This document shows positions 9,743-19,225 of a stretch of DNA of 64,000 nucleotides, piece after piece (within the stretch, counting starts at the first letter, position 1; every line of letters starts with the position of its first letter). The notes under the pieces are model-generated. The model made no database searches. It was given only the letters and a program-made list of their open reading frames with translations, and was not told where the DNA came from. Both the position numbers and the translations under genes were made by a program. This DNA comes from Gracilaria domingensis. Lineage: Eukaryota; Rhodophyta; Florideophyceae; Gracilariales; Gracilariaceae. The DNA lies in NCBI GenBank assembly GCA_022539475.1, contig VCMS01000122.1, positions 62,001 through 126,000 on the forward strand, written 5' to 3'.

Positions 9743-11878
9743 ATGGAAACAACCATGTCAAAACAGCAAGTTGGACAGCTCCCCTGGAAGACGATCCAAC
9801 ACAATTCAATTACCGCAGACATTTGCTTTGCATCCTCGAATTCATCTGACTTCGAGAATCGCAAGTATGTTATTCTGCTCCACGGATGGATGGGTGATAG
9901 AGGCGACCTTCGCTTTCTCGCACCTCCACTCGTAAAGCTTGGATACTCTGTAGCGGCACTGGACTTGCCTTATCATGGGGAGTCCGAAAGTGAAGTACTG
10001 TCCTGCTCTGACACGGCAAGACTTTTATCAGAAACTTTATTGACTGTGCTTCAACATCACGGGCACAAGCCCCCGTCTATTACTCTAGTTGGTTATTCAT
10101 TGGGAGGCCGCATCGCCTTCGAAGTAACCACATTAGCACAAGCGGGGCTCATAGGTTCAATCCATGTTGAAGCGTTAGTTTTGATCAGTTCAGCTCCCCC
10201 ACCTAACGATGAAGCCGAAAGAAGTAATTGCACAATTTCTTCAAACGCCAGGTATGAGAAACTGCTTGACAGCAACTTCTCCCCTGAGAAGTATGAAGAC
10301 TGGCTCAGGAACTCTTGGTACGCTGCAGAACTATGGGGTAACATTAGGGATAAGCCTTTCTTTCAGGACCTTATTTCTGAGAAGGTTTTAGTTTTCAATG
10401 AAAGGAGACGAACACAATGGGCATTGGCAGCGAAAAACATGTGTCGTTCTACGATGACTTCTATCTCGGAGCCTTTGGAATGCCCTGTTCTTTACTTTTA
10501 TGGAACTTGCGATAGAAAGTATGCGGCAATGGCCGTAGAGTTACAGAAAGTTTGTTCGAACTTTCGGTCTCTTCCCATCGAAGGCGCCGGTCACAACATA
10601 CATTTGGATTCACCAAGTTTGTTAGCGTTTCACGTAGAGACATTTCTACATAGTAGAATTCATACAGTTGTGGAGTCTGTTGTGGAACTGCTGAAGGTTA
10701 AATTCGTAAGATATTCCATTCCCCTCAAGCAAGCGTTTGAAGTGGGAGGACATGAAATCAAAGAGCGAAAAGGGATTGTGGTCGCCTTGGTAGCCACTAA
10801 TCACTGCGTGGGAGTCGGTGATATATGCCCGCTTCCCGGTCTTCACCATGAAGATATCGACCATTGTGTTAAAGAAGTAAGAGATCTTTCATCGAGGCTT
10901 CAAGCATTACGCAGACCGTATAATGTAATGTCAAACCAAGCTATCCTTGAGTTTCTCGAGTTCGTCCAGAACTACTCTCTTGTTTCGAGAAATGGATTTG
11001 AAGCTGCTTTCGTTCATCTCCATAGCCTAGTGCTTCATCAACCAATTTCAGATTCGCTTCGATTGTGCGCTTCAAGCCTGTTATATGGCAAAAACTTGAC
11101 TGCCTCAGAGTTCATAGACATGAATGGCGTCCTACCGAGAATTCCAAAAAGCAGTGCTCGGTCAGATGAATGTTCCCCAGAATCTCTTTATCGCGAATCT
11201 ATACAAATGTCACCATTTGAAGTAATGAAGTTGAAAGTTGGGGCTTCTGATGACATGGAAGAAGAACTTAGAGCAGTTCGCACGGCAGTTTTGGTGGCGA
11301 AGAGCTCTGGGAAACGGATAAGACTTGACGCCAATAGAGCTTGGAGTATCTCACAATATGAGCAATTCGAAAACGGTCTGAAGGAGTACGTCGAATGGAT
11401 TGAATACATTGAAGAACCGTTCAGTACTCCTGAACAGCTGTCTCAGTTCATTGCTGCCCAACATGAGCAATCGTGCGGACTTCCTCTTGCTTTGGATGAA
11501 TCATTAAATGACTGTTCCTTCGATTGTATTCAACATCTCGCTTCTTCTGACATATGCCAAACTCTCGTCTTGAAGCCCGCTGTAATCGGTTCACTGCGCC
11601 ATCTTTTCCAACTAGTCTCCATTGCAGAAAAGCATCGGTGCGAAATTGTGTTCAGCACAGTGTTTGAAAGCGGTGTCGGAACAGCTTGGACTTCGATACT
11701 GGCTAGCGTCTTAGGAAGTAGAGGTCAGCACCATGGTGTAGGAACCTTTAAGCATCTGGTGAATGACGTAACGGAACTTTCCTTTGGAGAAGCCGCGGTG
11801 AAGGGAAACTGTCGTATATGGATGGATCCATGCGAGCGTTTTCTTTCCCAGGCAGCGAGCTCGTTGTTCAGCAGTTAA
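9743..11878 (+). CDS. Bifunctional MenH-MenC fusion (SHCHC synthase + o-succinylbenzoate synthase)
   Basis: 711 residues from the first ATG; the frame continues upstream and may supply a spliced transit peptide. Residues 40-305 form an alpha/beta-hydrolase of MenH type: VILLHGWMGD (oxyanion region, 43-52), GYSLGG with Ser119, acid Asp256 and His283 in GAGHNIH. Residues about 318-690 are an enolase-superfamily MenC: MKLKVG (Lys495/Lys497), LDAN (Asp528), EEP (Glu556/557), LDES (Asp584) and LKP (Lys610), so metal and acid/base residues all appear present. The two steps are consecutive: MenH releases pyruvate from SEPHCHC and MenC dehydrates SHCHC to o-succinylbenzoate, on the route to phylloquinone or menaquinone. 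Plant PHYLLO carries C before H; here the order is H then C. Confidence 0.9.
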   Translation: METTMSKQQVGQLPWKTIQHNSITADICFASSNSSDFENRKYVILLHGWMGDRGDLRFLAPPLVKLGYSVAALDLPYHGESESEVLSCSDTARLLSETLLTVLQHHGHKPPSITLVGYSLGGRIAFEVTTLAQAGLIGSIHVEALVLISSAPPPNDEAERSNCTISSNARYEKLLDSNFSPEKYEDWLRNSWYAAELWGNIRDKPFFQDLISEKVLVFNERRRTQWALAAKNMCRSTMTSISEPLECPVLYFYGTCDRKYAAMAVELQKVCSNFRSLPIEGAGHNIHLDSPSLLAFHVETFLHSRIHTVVESVVELLKVKFVRYSIPLKQAFEVGGHEIKERKGIVVALVATNHCVGVGDICPLPGLHHEDIDHCVKEVRDLSSRLQALRRPYNVMSNQAILEFLEFVQNYSLVSRNGFEAAFVHLHSLVLHQPISDSLRLCASSLLYGKNLTASEFIDMNGVLPRIPKSSARSDECSPESLYRESIQMSPFEVMKLKVGASDDMEEELRAVRTAVLVAKSSGKRIRLDANRAWSISQYEQFENGLKEYVEWIEYIEEPFSTPEQLSQFIAAQHEQSCGLPLALDESLNDCSFDCIQHLASSDICQTLVLKPAVIGSLRHLFQLVSIAEKHRCEIVFSTVFESGVGTAWTSILASVLGSRGQHHGVGTFKHLVNDVTELSFGEAAVKGNCRIWMDPCERFLSQAASSLFSS

Positions 11879-11989
11879 GTCGTCGAGAAATGGCAAAGCT
11901 TTGAACAGGTTACCAAAAGAAAACTTGGAGCTGGGGAAGATTACACTTACCTTTTAGGTTGAAGACACCGGGTAAGCCCAAGAAGAACC

Positions 11990-12390
11990 GCTGTTGAACT
12001 TCTTGCCGGGCTCTATAGCCGATGAGAATTTGGCCAGGAAAGCTGGCGCACGTTCCAAAACTGTACGAAGTTGTGTCCTACTGGTTGCGATGTAGAGGTA
12101 TAATAGGTCGTTGGGTCTTGAGCAAACCCACGCGTAGGAGCGGAATTAGCTCTACCGTTTCTATAAATGAGAGAGAGAGTGTGTCCTACAAAGGAAGAGA
12201 TTACATGAGCGGGAAGCTTGTAAGATGCGAAAGTGGTGCGTTTGACAAAAGGTATCATTTTACGCTATAGGTTATAGCACACGTGGTTCTGTGACGTCCT
12301 TTGACAAACGCCTTTTGTCGAGAAAAGCTCCCCCTGTTAGTTAAGACTCTCGACTTGAGAGACGCAATCTTAGTCTCAGGATTTGGTTAG
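11990..12390 (+). pseudogene. LINE retrotransposon 3'-end remnant (copy A)
   Basis: A broken reading frame (12022-12270) ends RCESGAF...YHFTL, which aligns with the CECG...AEHFAL zinc-knuckle tail of copy B. The nucleotides GTCCTTTGACAAACGCC at about 12295 recur at about 14019 in copy B. This supports a second, more decayed copy of the same ORF2 C-terminus. No reverse transcriptase domain remains. Confidence 0.5.
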
Positions 12391-12589
12391 ACAATATGCA
12401 TTTAGATTGTTGGACTTCTTGATGAGGGATAACTTCCTGTAGAAGAAGTGAACTTGAATTAATTGGAGGAAAATGCCCGAGTTAAGGAAGAAGACAATGA
12501 TACAGGCAGTAAATATCATGAATGATGAATAGAAACAAATGTTGCAATGATATCTTTCTTCGTCTTTAGTGTGAGACACTGTACGCTAA

Positions 12590-12745
12590 TTACTTGTATC
12601 GCATGGGGTTTCCCAAGAACCAGGCCTGCTAAGAACCCAAAAGGCTTTCATCAAAATATAGCCACCGACTACGGGTATGTAGCCGCGTTACGCATGTTGA
12701 GCAGCTGTGAGTTTTTCTAAGAAAGCATTAGATCTCTAAGGTGTT
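12590..12745 (+). repeat. Dispersed repeat, copy 1 (LINE-associated)
   Basis: Begins TGTATCGCATGGGGTTTCC and later contains CCGACTACGGGTATGTAGCC and GCATTAGATCTCTAA. Related copies lie at 13170-13325 and 14530-14605 with the same order of motifs. They are probably 3'-UTR sequence of one LINE family. Confidence 0.5.
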
Positions 12746-13169
12746 CTCTGTTGCAATGATGTAATGCTCACAATAGTCATGTACCTCCGGATTACTCTTT
12801 AGAGAGCGCATAATATGCATTAACAAGAAAAAATATTCACGATAGACAAAGGGAAAAAGGTGTTCGGAGATATGATCAGAGTTGAGAGAAGGAAAGCAGT
12901 GGTTAATTCTATCAGCTCATAACAGCCAACAAAGTTTTTGAGACTCTCTAGAGTCCAGAGTCTGGACATCGTTTCATAGAATAGCATATTAATTCCATGC
13001 GAGACGAGTCACAAACCATAACGAACACAACAAACCGAGGCGCAAGTCGGCGATGTCGACAAAGCCATTGCGAAGCACATGCTCGTTTGATAACGGGACT
13101 TGACCACAGGCGTGGTATAATATAGAACAATGCTAGAATCTTCTTTCTCTCTTTATTGGAGACTTATTG

Positions 13170-13325
13170 CGTTTATTTTCTCGTATCGCGTGGGGTTTGC
13201 TGAAGGCCCCCGACTACCTGATGCTTTCCCAGAAGGCTAGCTACCGACTATAAATCTGTAGCCGCGTTGCGGACACAGAGCTACTGTATAATTATTCGAA
13301 GAACGCGTTAGATGTCTAACTGGAT
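13170..13325 (+). repeat. Dispersed repeat, copy 2 (LINE-associated)
   Basis: Contains CGTATCGCGTGGGGTTT, then CCGACTATAAATCTGTAGCC, then GCGTTAGATGTCTAAC. This is diverged but collinear with copy 1 at 12590. Confidence 0.5.
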
Positions 13326-13370
13326 GCGAGTGGAACCAATGGTATTGATGATGATGGGGATGAACTAAGA

Positions 13371-14100
13371 ATGAATTTCTTGAGACCGAATACCGTTGCA
13401 GCCGGAGCATTTGTCATGTATCGGCCAGGAGAAGACGATCTAACGAAAGCTGTACAAGGATACCAGCTGGTATTGACGTATGCTCGTACACAGCCGAAAT
13501 CACTAACAGCCGCATTATCACACATCTCAGAGGGCTTCTGCGGTATTATTCGAATATTCACAGACTCCCTCGCCATCGGGGTGGCATTACAAGGTAACAT
13601 GCGAGCTCAGCCTCACCATCTTAAGAATCTTGCTAAACTCTTACATGCTCTCAGCAAGGGCTGCACAATATACTTGTGTTGGACCCCAAGTCATTGCGGA
13701 GTACCCAAAAACGACTGTTTTCACTTGTTGGCCAAGAGCGGGCTTCAACTTCCACTAGACGAACAAGTGAAAATGGTTATAGATATGCTGGATGTGAAAG
13801 CAAAACTGAAGTTTTCGTCGAAAGCAAAATGTCTTCTTCCAACGGTACCAGAGTTTATTCAAAACTCAGCCAGAGCTCGCAAGGCCGAATTCTTACTGGC
13901 TCGATTCTACACTGAACACGTTCCTTTTCTCCATCTCGTTGGCTCTTATATGCAAAAGAACGTTGAGATGCGAATGCGGTTTGAATGTTAACAAGAGTGC
14001 AGAACATTTTGCTCTTCGGTGTCCTTTGACAAACGCCTCTCGGAGACACACGATCTAGATTTGCAGACGTTAACTAGAGAACATCTTCATCAGTTCTTAG
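13371..14100 (+). pseudogene. LINE (I/Jockey-like) ORF2 C-terminus: RNase H plus zinc knuckle (copy B)
   Basis: The 206-residue ORF (13371-13991) carries RNase H motifs typical of RNase-H-bearing LINEs: IFTDSLAIGVAL (catalytic Asp) and LCWTPSHCGVPKND...LAKSG (W-x-P-x-H-x-G-x-x-x-N-D). A one-base frame change near 13972 then opens CECGLNVNKSAEHFALRCPL, the C-terminal CCHC-like knuckle. The reverse transcriptase and endonuclease are missing and the 5' end is truncated, so it is dead. It lies between host genes (MenH-MenC and the DEP/DUF547 gene). Confidence 0.75.
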
Positions 14101-14917
14101 CCTTCTTGGCGAGAGAAAACTATCTGCAGATAGCTTTACTCTAGTCCTGTAGTTTGAGGACTACTGTTCGCATCCAAGAAGAAGCAATCTAACGAGTTCT
14201 CGGTCGTAATCTCAAACCAGGTTTCTCAGAAAGTAGATATTGTGACCCGCTGAAGTTTTTCGCCTTCTTTGAGAGGGAAGGGTACTTTTTAGCTTAACAG
14301 TAGCCTTGATACTGATTCCTAATTGGGAGCAGCTGATCATTTAGGAGAGAGAGAGGTTGGCAATTCCAATATAAGAACAGGGTCAAGCGCAAATTGTCAT
14401 TATGGACGTGAAAGCAAGGCTATCACAAAGAACGATGTAGTCAGGCTGGATACCGATGGGGAGAACAAGAATGAAATCGCCCTCAATCCGGCCACTCGCA
14501 TCAGACTTCTTGTTTGATTTGAGCACGTCCGTCAACTACTTGTATCGTGTGGGGTTCGCTAAGGACCCCCAACAACGTAGAACGTCTTCTTAGAAACCAC
14601 GCCCTCACACCCGGTTGTTTAAAAAGTAAAGTTTATGCTGCGAATGTACGCGGTCCAGCGAAATAAGGTGCATGCGAAGAATTGACACCTTCCCGTGGTA
14701 TTCATAAAGGTCATACTCAGCTGGGCTTGCCTCGTTCGCAGCAGCAGAGACAGTTTGTTTGTGTATCCCTTCGTTCGAGCAAAACCATCGATGCGGGATA
14801 CATATAATGTCTGGAAGATATGAGGGGTACATACACCGTTTATTCTGAGAAGACTTTACATTGAGGATGACGGCGTGTGACATACAAGCAGAAAATAAAT
14901 TGTTGATATCTGTGATA
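14100..14917. other. Decayed LINE flank and intergenic DNA
   Basis: Contains a third short copy of the LINE-associated repeat (14530-14605, TGTATCGTGTGGGGTTCGC) and then the 3' flank of the DEP/DUF547 gene. No coding sequence is supported. Confidence 0.4.
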
Positions 14918-16804
14918 CTATGCTGATGAAGCTGTGGCTGCCGCCGTCGCTGCGTTCGAGCTAGACCCATTTTCATTACCTCTTACGGGAGGAGTCTCTG
15001 GTTGATTTCTAATATTCCTTAAGTCTGGAGTCATCAGTTTTGACGAGTCCTCCTGAGATAGAGCGCCAATACTCTCAGCACTGTTGTGCACAGTCTGTCT
15101 TTGACTGACTTCATTCTGCCCGTCCAGTGGAACTACCGATCGGGAGTGCGGATCGTTTTCTTTGAACAAATCTTCGTTACTGACATTTGGCATAGACAGT
15201 AAGGAGGACATATCCCCCATTTGCATTTGGAAACTAAGATCAATGGCATCTTGTTGACCGTCATCAAGGTCCCTTTCCCTCTCAAGCTTTCTCCGCTTTC
15301 TCCGAACGGCTGAAGCATTGAATCTCGCTTCCGGGTTTGACCAGTCAAAATCCGCATATAACAACGCGGGTAAAGGTTCGTCATCATTAACTATATTGAC
15401 AAGCAGATGGGATGTTTCAACTGGAAGATAAGCGGCTATCCACAAAAACAAGTTCTTCTCCGGACTAGGAAAATCTTCAGAGTACCAGTAGAATATGCGT
15501 GGAAGCGTAACAGTTCGTTTCTCAACATCGACCTTAACTGAGCAGCTGAGAAACTCAACAGAAGCTTCACCAAGTTCTTCTTGTACGTTCTCGCCATCAA
15601 GAATTCGAATAGGTGGATCAGACTTAGTACCAGCGGAGATAACAAAATGAATACGACCATCTCGATTGGTCAGCACATGTTGACATTTAGGGTCTGATGG
15701 TCTTAGTTGTTGAATAAACTTGAGCATAGGAGGTTTCTTATTCCCCCTCAGAATACCATGTTCAATGTCATCAAGAGACATATCTAATCCGGCTACTCTA
15801 TAAGAGAGAACACGGAAAAAGACATAGCGACGGAACACGCTGTTGGGATGGCCGTGGACTACATGCGCATGGAGACATAAGGCATTGTACACATTCACGA
15901 AAAACGCAAGCCTTTCATCTTGATTCAGCGCAACAAGCTGAACGTGTTGCAACTCCGCTGCAGCTAGGGTATACTTGCGGAACTGCTCGCTCTTGGCCAA
16001 GGATGAGTAATCGACGTCATCATCCTTATTTTTTGGGGGTCTTGTACTCGATGCACGCCGTTGTAAAGATGGTGAGAATAACAAGGGAGATCCAGAGGAA
16101 GGTAAACGTGGAGCCGAGAGTGATCGAAATAAATTAGGAGACGAGACTGAGTTTGCAGGGTCAGTGCGAGAAATGGGGTCTAACAGAGGTGTTACCGGCT
16201 GAGAGGCTAGTACCATATGAGCGGATTTGGAAGGCTTCAGTTTATCCGAACTGGCGTCAGCTTCGAGAATTCGCTTGCGATGTTCCTCGCATAAGCAAGC
16301 CAGGCGCGTAAGCAGATCTTTTGCAACGACGACAGCATGTCGGGTAGGAATGTTAGAATCCCAGATTCGTTTCATGTTGAGAACATTTCCATCGTCATCT
16401 TCCTGGAAGCGATAGAAAAAGTAGGCGTCGGAAAACGGTTCAGAATGGGTAACGTGGTGCATAATGCCAGCGTCCATGAGCTTCTGTCCGGTGTCTACGG
16501 CAGCTTTCCGAGTCATAGAGAGGTTATCAACCATCCATTGCACCGCCTCTTCGCCAATGAAGCACCTTTGGTATGTACTGAGCCGCCAGCGACGGTCTGC
16601 AAGCGGTACGCCCTTCTTCGGATCACGCATTAAGGTATAAACTCGTTCGAACTCCGGAATTGGATAGTGCTCGTTGTCGAAGGGGTTCACGGCGGTCGCA
16701 GCCGAACTCTGGGAGTACGCGGCGAACTGGGAGCCCCGGTCAGGCACGACGCCAGGAACCACTTGTTCCAGAGCCTTTCGCTTCCGCCCGGTGGTGGAGT
16801 ACAT
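14918..16804 (-). CDS. DEP domain and DUF547 domain protein
   Basis: 628 residues from the ATG at 16804. An N-terminal DEP domain (about 50-130) includes RRWRLSTYQRCFIGEEAVQWMV and the family GxxLxxxGxIxHV-like run KLMDAGIMHHVTHSEPFSDAYFFYRF. After a Ser/Pro-rich linker comes a DUF547 domain (about 275-470): YTLAAAELQHVQLVALNQDERLAFFVNVYNALCLHAHV. The tail is acidic, ends in an Ala run, and has a basic RRKRRKLERE patch. DEP+DUF547 proteins, often with a glutaredoxin domain (not seen here), occur in plants, algae and protists without a settled function. It is divergent from eIF3e. Confidence 0.88.
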   Translation of the reverse strand: MYSTTGRKRKALEQVVPGVVPDRGSQFAAYSQSSAATAVNPFDNEHYPIPEFERVYTLMRDPKKGVPLADRRWRLSTYQRCFIGEEAVQWMVDNLSMTRKAAVDTGQKLMDAGIMHHVTHSEPFSDAYFFYRFQEDDDGNVLNMKRIWDSNIPTRHAVVVAKDLLTRLACLCEEHRKRILEADASSDKLKPSKSAHMVLASQPVTPLLDPISRTDPANSVSSPNLFRSLSAPRLPSSGSPLLFSPSLQRRASSTRPPKNKDDDVDYSSLAKSEQFRKYTLAAAELQHVQLVALNQDERLAFFVNVYNALCLHAHVVHGHPNSVFRRYVFFRVLSYRVAGLDMSLDDIEHGILRGNKKPPMLKFIQQLRPSDPKCQHVLTNRDGRIHFVISAGTKSDPPIRILDGENVQEELGEASVEFLSCSVKVDVEKRTVTLPRIFYWYSEDFPSPEKNLFLWIAAYLPVETSHLLVNIVNDDEPLPALLYADFDWSNPEARFNASAVRRKRRKLERERDLDDGQQDAIDLSFQMQMGDMSSLLSMPNVSNEDLFKENDPHSRSVVPLDGQNEVSQRQTVHNSAESIGALSQEDSSKLMTPDLRNIRNQPETPPVRGNENGSSSNAATAAATASSA

Positions 16805-17291
16805 GTTAGGGAAGCGCGCCGTCAAGGGGCGGTCGCTCGGTAGTGAGAAAGCAGTGTAGCAGGGCGGGGCGCCACAGGTGGCATTGAGCGCTCCTGCGGT
16901 GAGAGGGATTTGCAGCCGTCTAGGCTTGCGAGTGCGTCTCTAGACCTTTGCTACGAAGGTACCAACAGTAGCCCTCCTACCGTCGGTACACAGCAAGACA
17001 TCGCAACCTGAGTACATATGGCCAGCTTCGGCTCGGGCCAGGCACAGTCGCAGAGAGCTTTTTTTTTAGACTTTCCAAGTCGTAGAACTCCGCGTGTGGG
17101 CCAGGCGGAGTTCAGTACGCCAATAAATTACATTAGCCTTAATATAATTCATAATTAAAAGTCGACGTCGGCAGCGGCATGTGGTGGTGAAACGCATGGC
17201 AAGCGCGTTTGCTCCCGACCTTGATAAAGCTGGGGCGCCGACGGCTTTGAATCTAGTCGTTTCCTGCACAACATCTTCATCCAAAAACACG
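16805..17291. promoter_or_regulatory. Divergent promoter of DEP/DUF547 gene and eIF3e
   Basis: 487 bp between the two start codons. It carries GGTACC/GGTAC motifs (16957, 16984) similar to those in the RPT6-CASP divergent region, and an AATTACATTAG/TAATTAAA-rich stretch just upstream of eIF3e. No coding sequence is evident. Confidence 0.35.
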
Positions 17292-18661
17292 ATGCCCAAG
17301 ATGGAGTTCGACCTCACCAGCACCATCTCCGAGTTTCTAGACCGCCATCTGGTCATTCCGCTGCTGGATTTCATCGGCCAACACCCCCACATGACAAGTT
17401 GCTACAATCAAGAAGACATTATGCGAGCAAAACTGGATCTGCTCTCAAACACTGGAATGGTGGATTACGCTATTGAGGTGCACCAGGATTTGTACGGAAC
17501 CGATCCTCCAGAGGAACTCGTCACCAGACGTGATCGCGTGCTACTCGCTTTGCAGAGTTTGAGTGAGGATGCCGGGCCCTTGTTAAAGGTTATTAGCGAT
17601 GAGGAACTTTTTACTGAGCTTCGAGAAAGTAATTTAAACTCGAGTTTCTCTCTGAGGCTCACGGTGTTACGGCTGAAGTTGTCGAAGCAGCGTATGAGTT
17701 TGGAAAGTTTCAGTTCGATTGTGGAAGTTATCAAGATACCGCAACTCTAATGCAGGTATATCGAATTTTGATGGACGGCTCGAATCCAGAGAGAGAATTT
17801 TTTGCGCTGTGGGGCAAGTTTGCCGCCGATATTCTTAGTTTCAACTGGGATGAAGCTCTGGAGGATATGAACATGTTGCGTGAAGTCATCGACGCCACAG
17901 GTCGTCATGTGCTGCTTAACCCTTTGCAACAACTGCAACATCGCACTTGGCTCATACATTGGAGTCTCTTTGTTTTCTTTAATCACAGAGACGGCCGAAA
18001 CGGAATTATTGACCTCTTGTTCAGCGACAAGTATCTCAATACGATTCAAACCAACTGCCCTCATGTGTTGCGGTATCTCACCACTGCTGTTATCACTAAT
18101 AAGAAGCGACGAGGTGTCTTGAAGGACTTGGTCAAGGTAATCCAACAGGAAGCCTACGCGTACTCAGATCCCATCACGGAATTTGTGGAGTACCTCTATG
18201 TCAATTTTGACTTCGAAGGAGCTCAGGACATGCTGCAAAACTGCGAAAATACGCTTAGACGAGACTTCTTCCTTTATAGTATGCTTGATGACTTCCTTGA
18301 AGATGCTCGCCGAACGATTTTCGAGACATATTGTCGCATTCATCAAGTTATTGACATTGGCATGCTTGCTAGCAAGTTAAACATGGGGCAAGATGAAGCC
18401 GAGAAATGGCTTGTGAACCTCATCCGAAATGCAAGGCTGGATGCCAAGATAGACTCACAGGCTAATCAGGTTATTATGGGTGTGAGCGTACCAAGCGTAT
18501 ACGAGCAGGTTGTCGATACTACCAAGAACCTATTGATAAGAGCCACAGTTCTGGCTCAGAATTCTGACCGACCCCACGGTTATAGTTCAGGAGGCTTTAG
18601 GGGAGAAGACGAACGAAGAAGTAGGAAAGGTAATCGAAGAGATACGCGAATAGCAGCATGA
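17292..18661 (+). CDS. EIF3E: Eukaryotic translation initiation factor 3 subunit E, in two frames (-1 shift)
   Basis: The first frame (from ATG 17292, MPKMEFDL) has the eIF3e N-terminus ISEFLDRHLVIPLLDFI and KLDLLSNTGMVDYAI. The conserved continuation LEFLSEAHGV...YEFGKFQFDCGSYQ and the PCI domain (WGKFAADIL, RTWLIHWSLFVFFNH, RYLTTAVITNKK, NLIRNARLDAKID) lie in the -1 frame up to 18661. The switch falls exactly at T TTA AAC (17633-17639), read in the zero frame as TTA AAC: a classic -1 slippery heptamer. A shift there gives about 456 residues (human about 445). Without it translation ends at 17750 as a short N-terminal product. A lost T in a TTT run, real or in assembly, would look the same. 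eIF3e belongs to the eIF3 scaffold that binds the 40S subunit. Confidence 0.92.
17633..17639 (+). promoter_or_regulatory. Candidate -1 ribosomal frameshift slippery heptamer (TTTAAAC)
   Basis: X_XXY_YYZ form in the correct register (AA T TTA AAC TCG). Sliding by -1 yields TTT AAA C and resumes with CTC GAG TTT, the conserved eIF3e frame. By eye I found no convincing strong stem or pseudoknot 5-9 nt downstream, so the signal is incomplete. Confidence 0.45.
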
Positions 18662-19225
18662 TCACTACGTTCGATAGCGATGTAAATGAATTCTGCCTTT
18701 CTAAAGCAGGATGCAGGTGTTATGAGGTTTCGCGGGTCTGATTGTAGTAGGTGAATGTTAATCGCTTCATTGAAATGACGCCAGAGTTCTGTTGTAGACG
18801 ACGACAGACCACAGGAAACGGAAGCGTTCTTAAGTGGTTAATCCGAAGACGCGGACAGGCTTCTTCGTTGGATGTGTGCGCGTCGCAATACTGATGGGAG
18901 ACATCCTGGACAAAAGAAATTGGGCCCACATCAAGCGCAATGCTGAACCTGCGATACTTTTCGTTTCTTCTGCAGTCGCTCATATTAGCGGATGCAATAT
19001 GAGCATGACCGACCCAGAAGTGTGAATTTTCATCTCTTTCACGAGATATACTGTTTTTCATGCAGTTAGTGCTGCCACGAAAGTAATAAGGCCTGTCGTC
19101 GACCACAGGTCTAGTCAGAACTCTTTTCACATTCTGCAGAATAGTTCACAACTCATTCAGTTTGATGATGGCATATAAATGCGAATTTCCAAATGTGCGA
19201 AACTGGTGCTGGGTATGTCCATCGG
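18662..19225. other. Convergent intergenic region eIF3e / RRP42
   Basis: A 136-codon open frame on the minus strand (18720-19130) has no recognisable domain, and I do not treat it as a gene. The rest is presumably 3' flank. Confidence 0.4.

Noticed and set aside
17629..17656. Very short (28-bp) GT-AG intron as explanation of the eIF3e frame change
   Set aside because: Removing it does not give the conserved frame (it leads to a stop), whereas a -1 shift at TTTAAAC does.
18720..19130. 136-codon minus-strand ORF between eIF3e and RRP42
   Set aside because: No ATG at the frame start gives a conserved protein, no domain is visible, and it lies in the 3' flank of two convergent genes.
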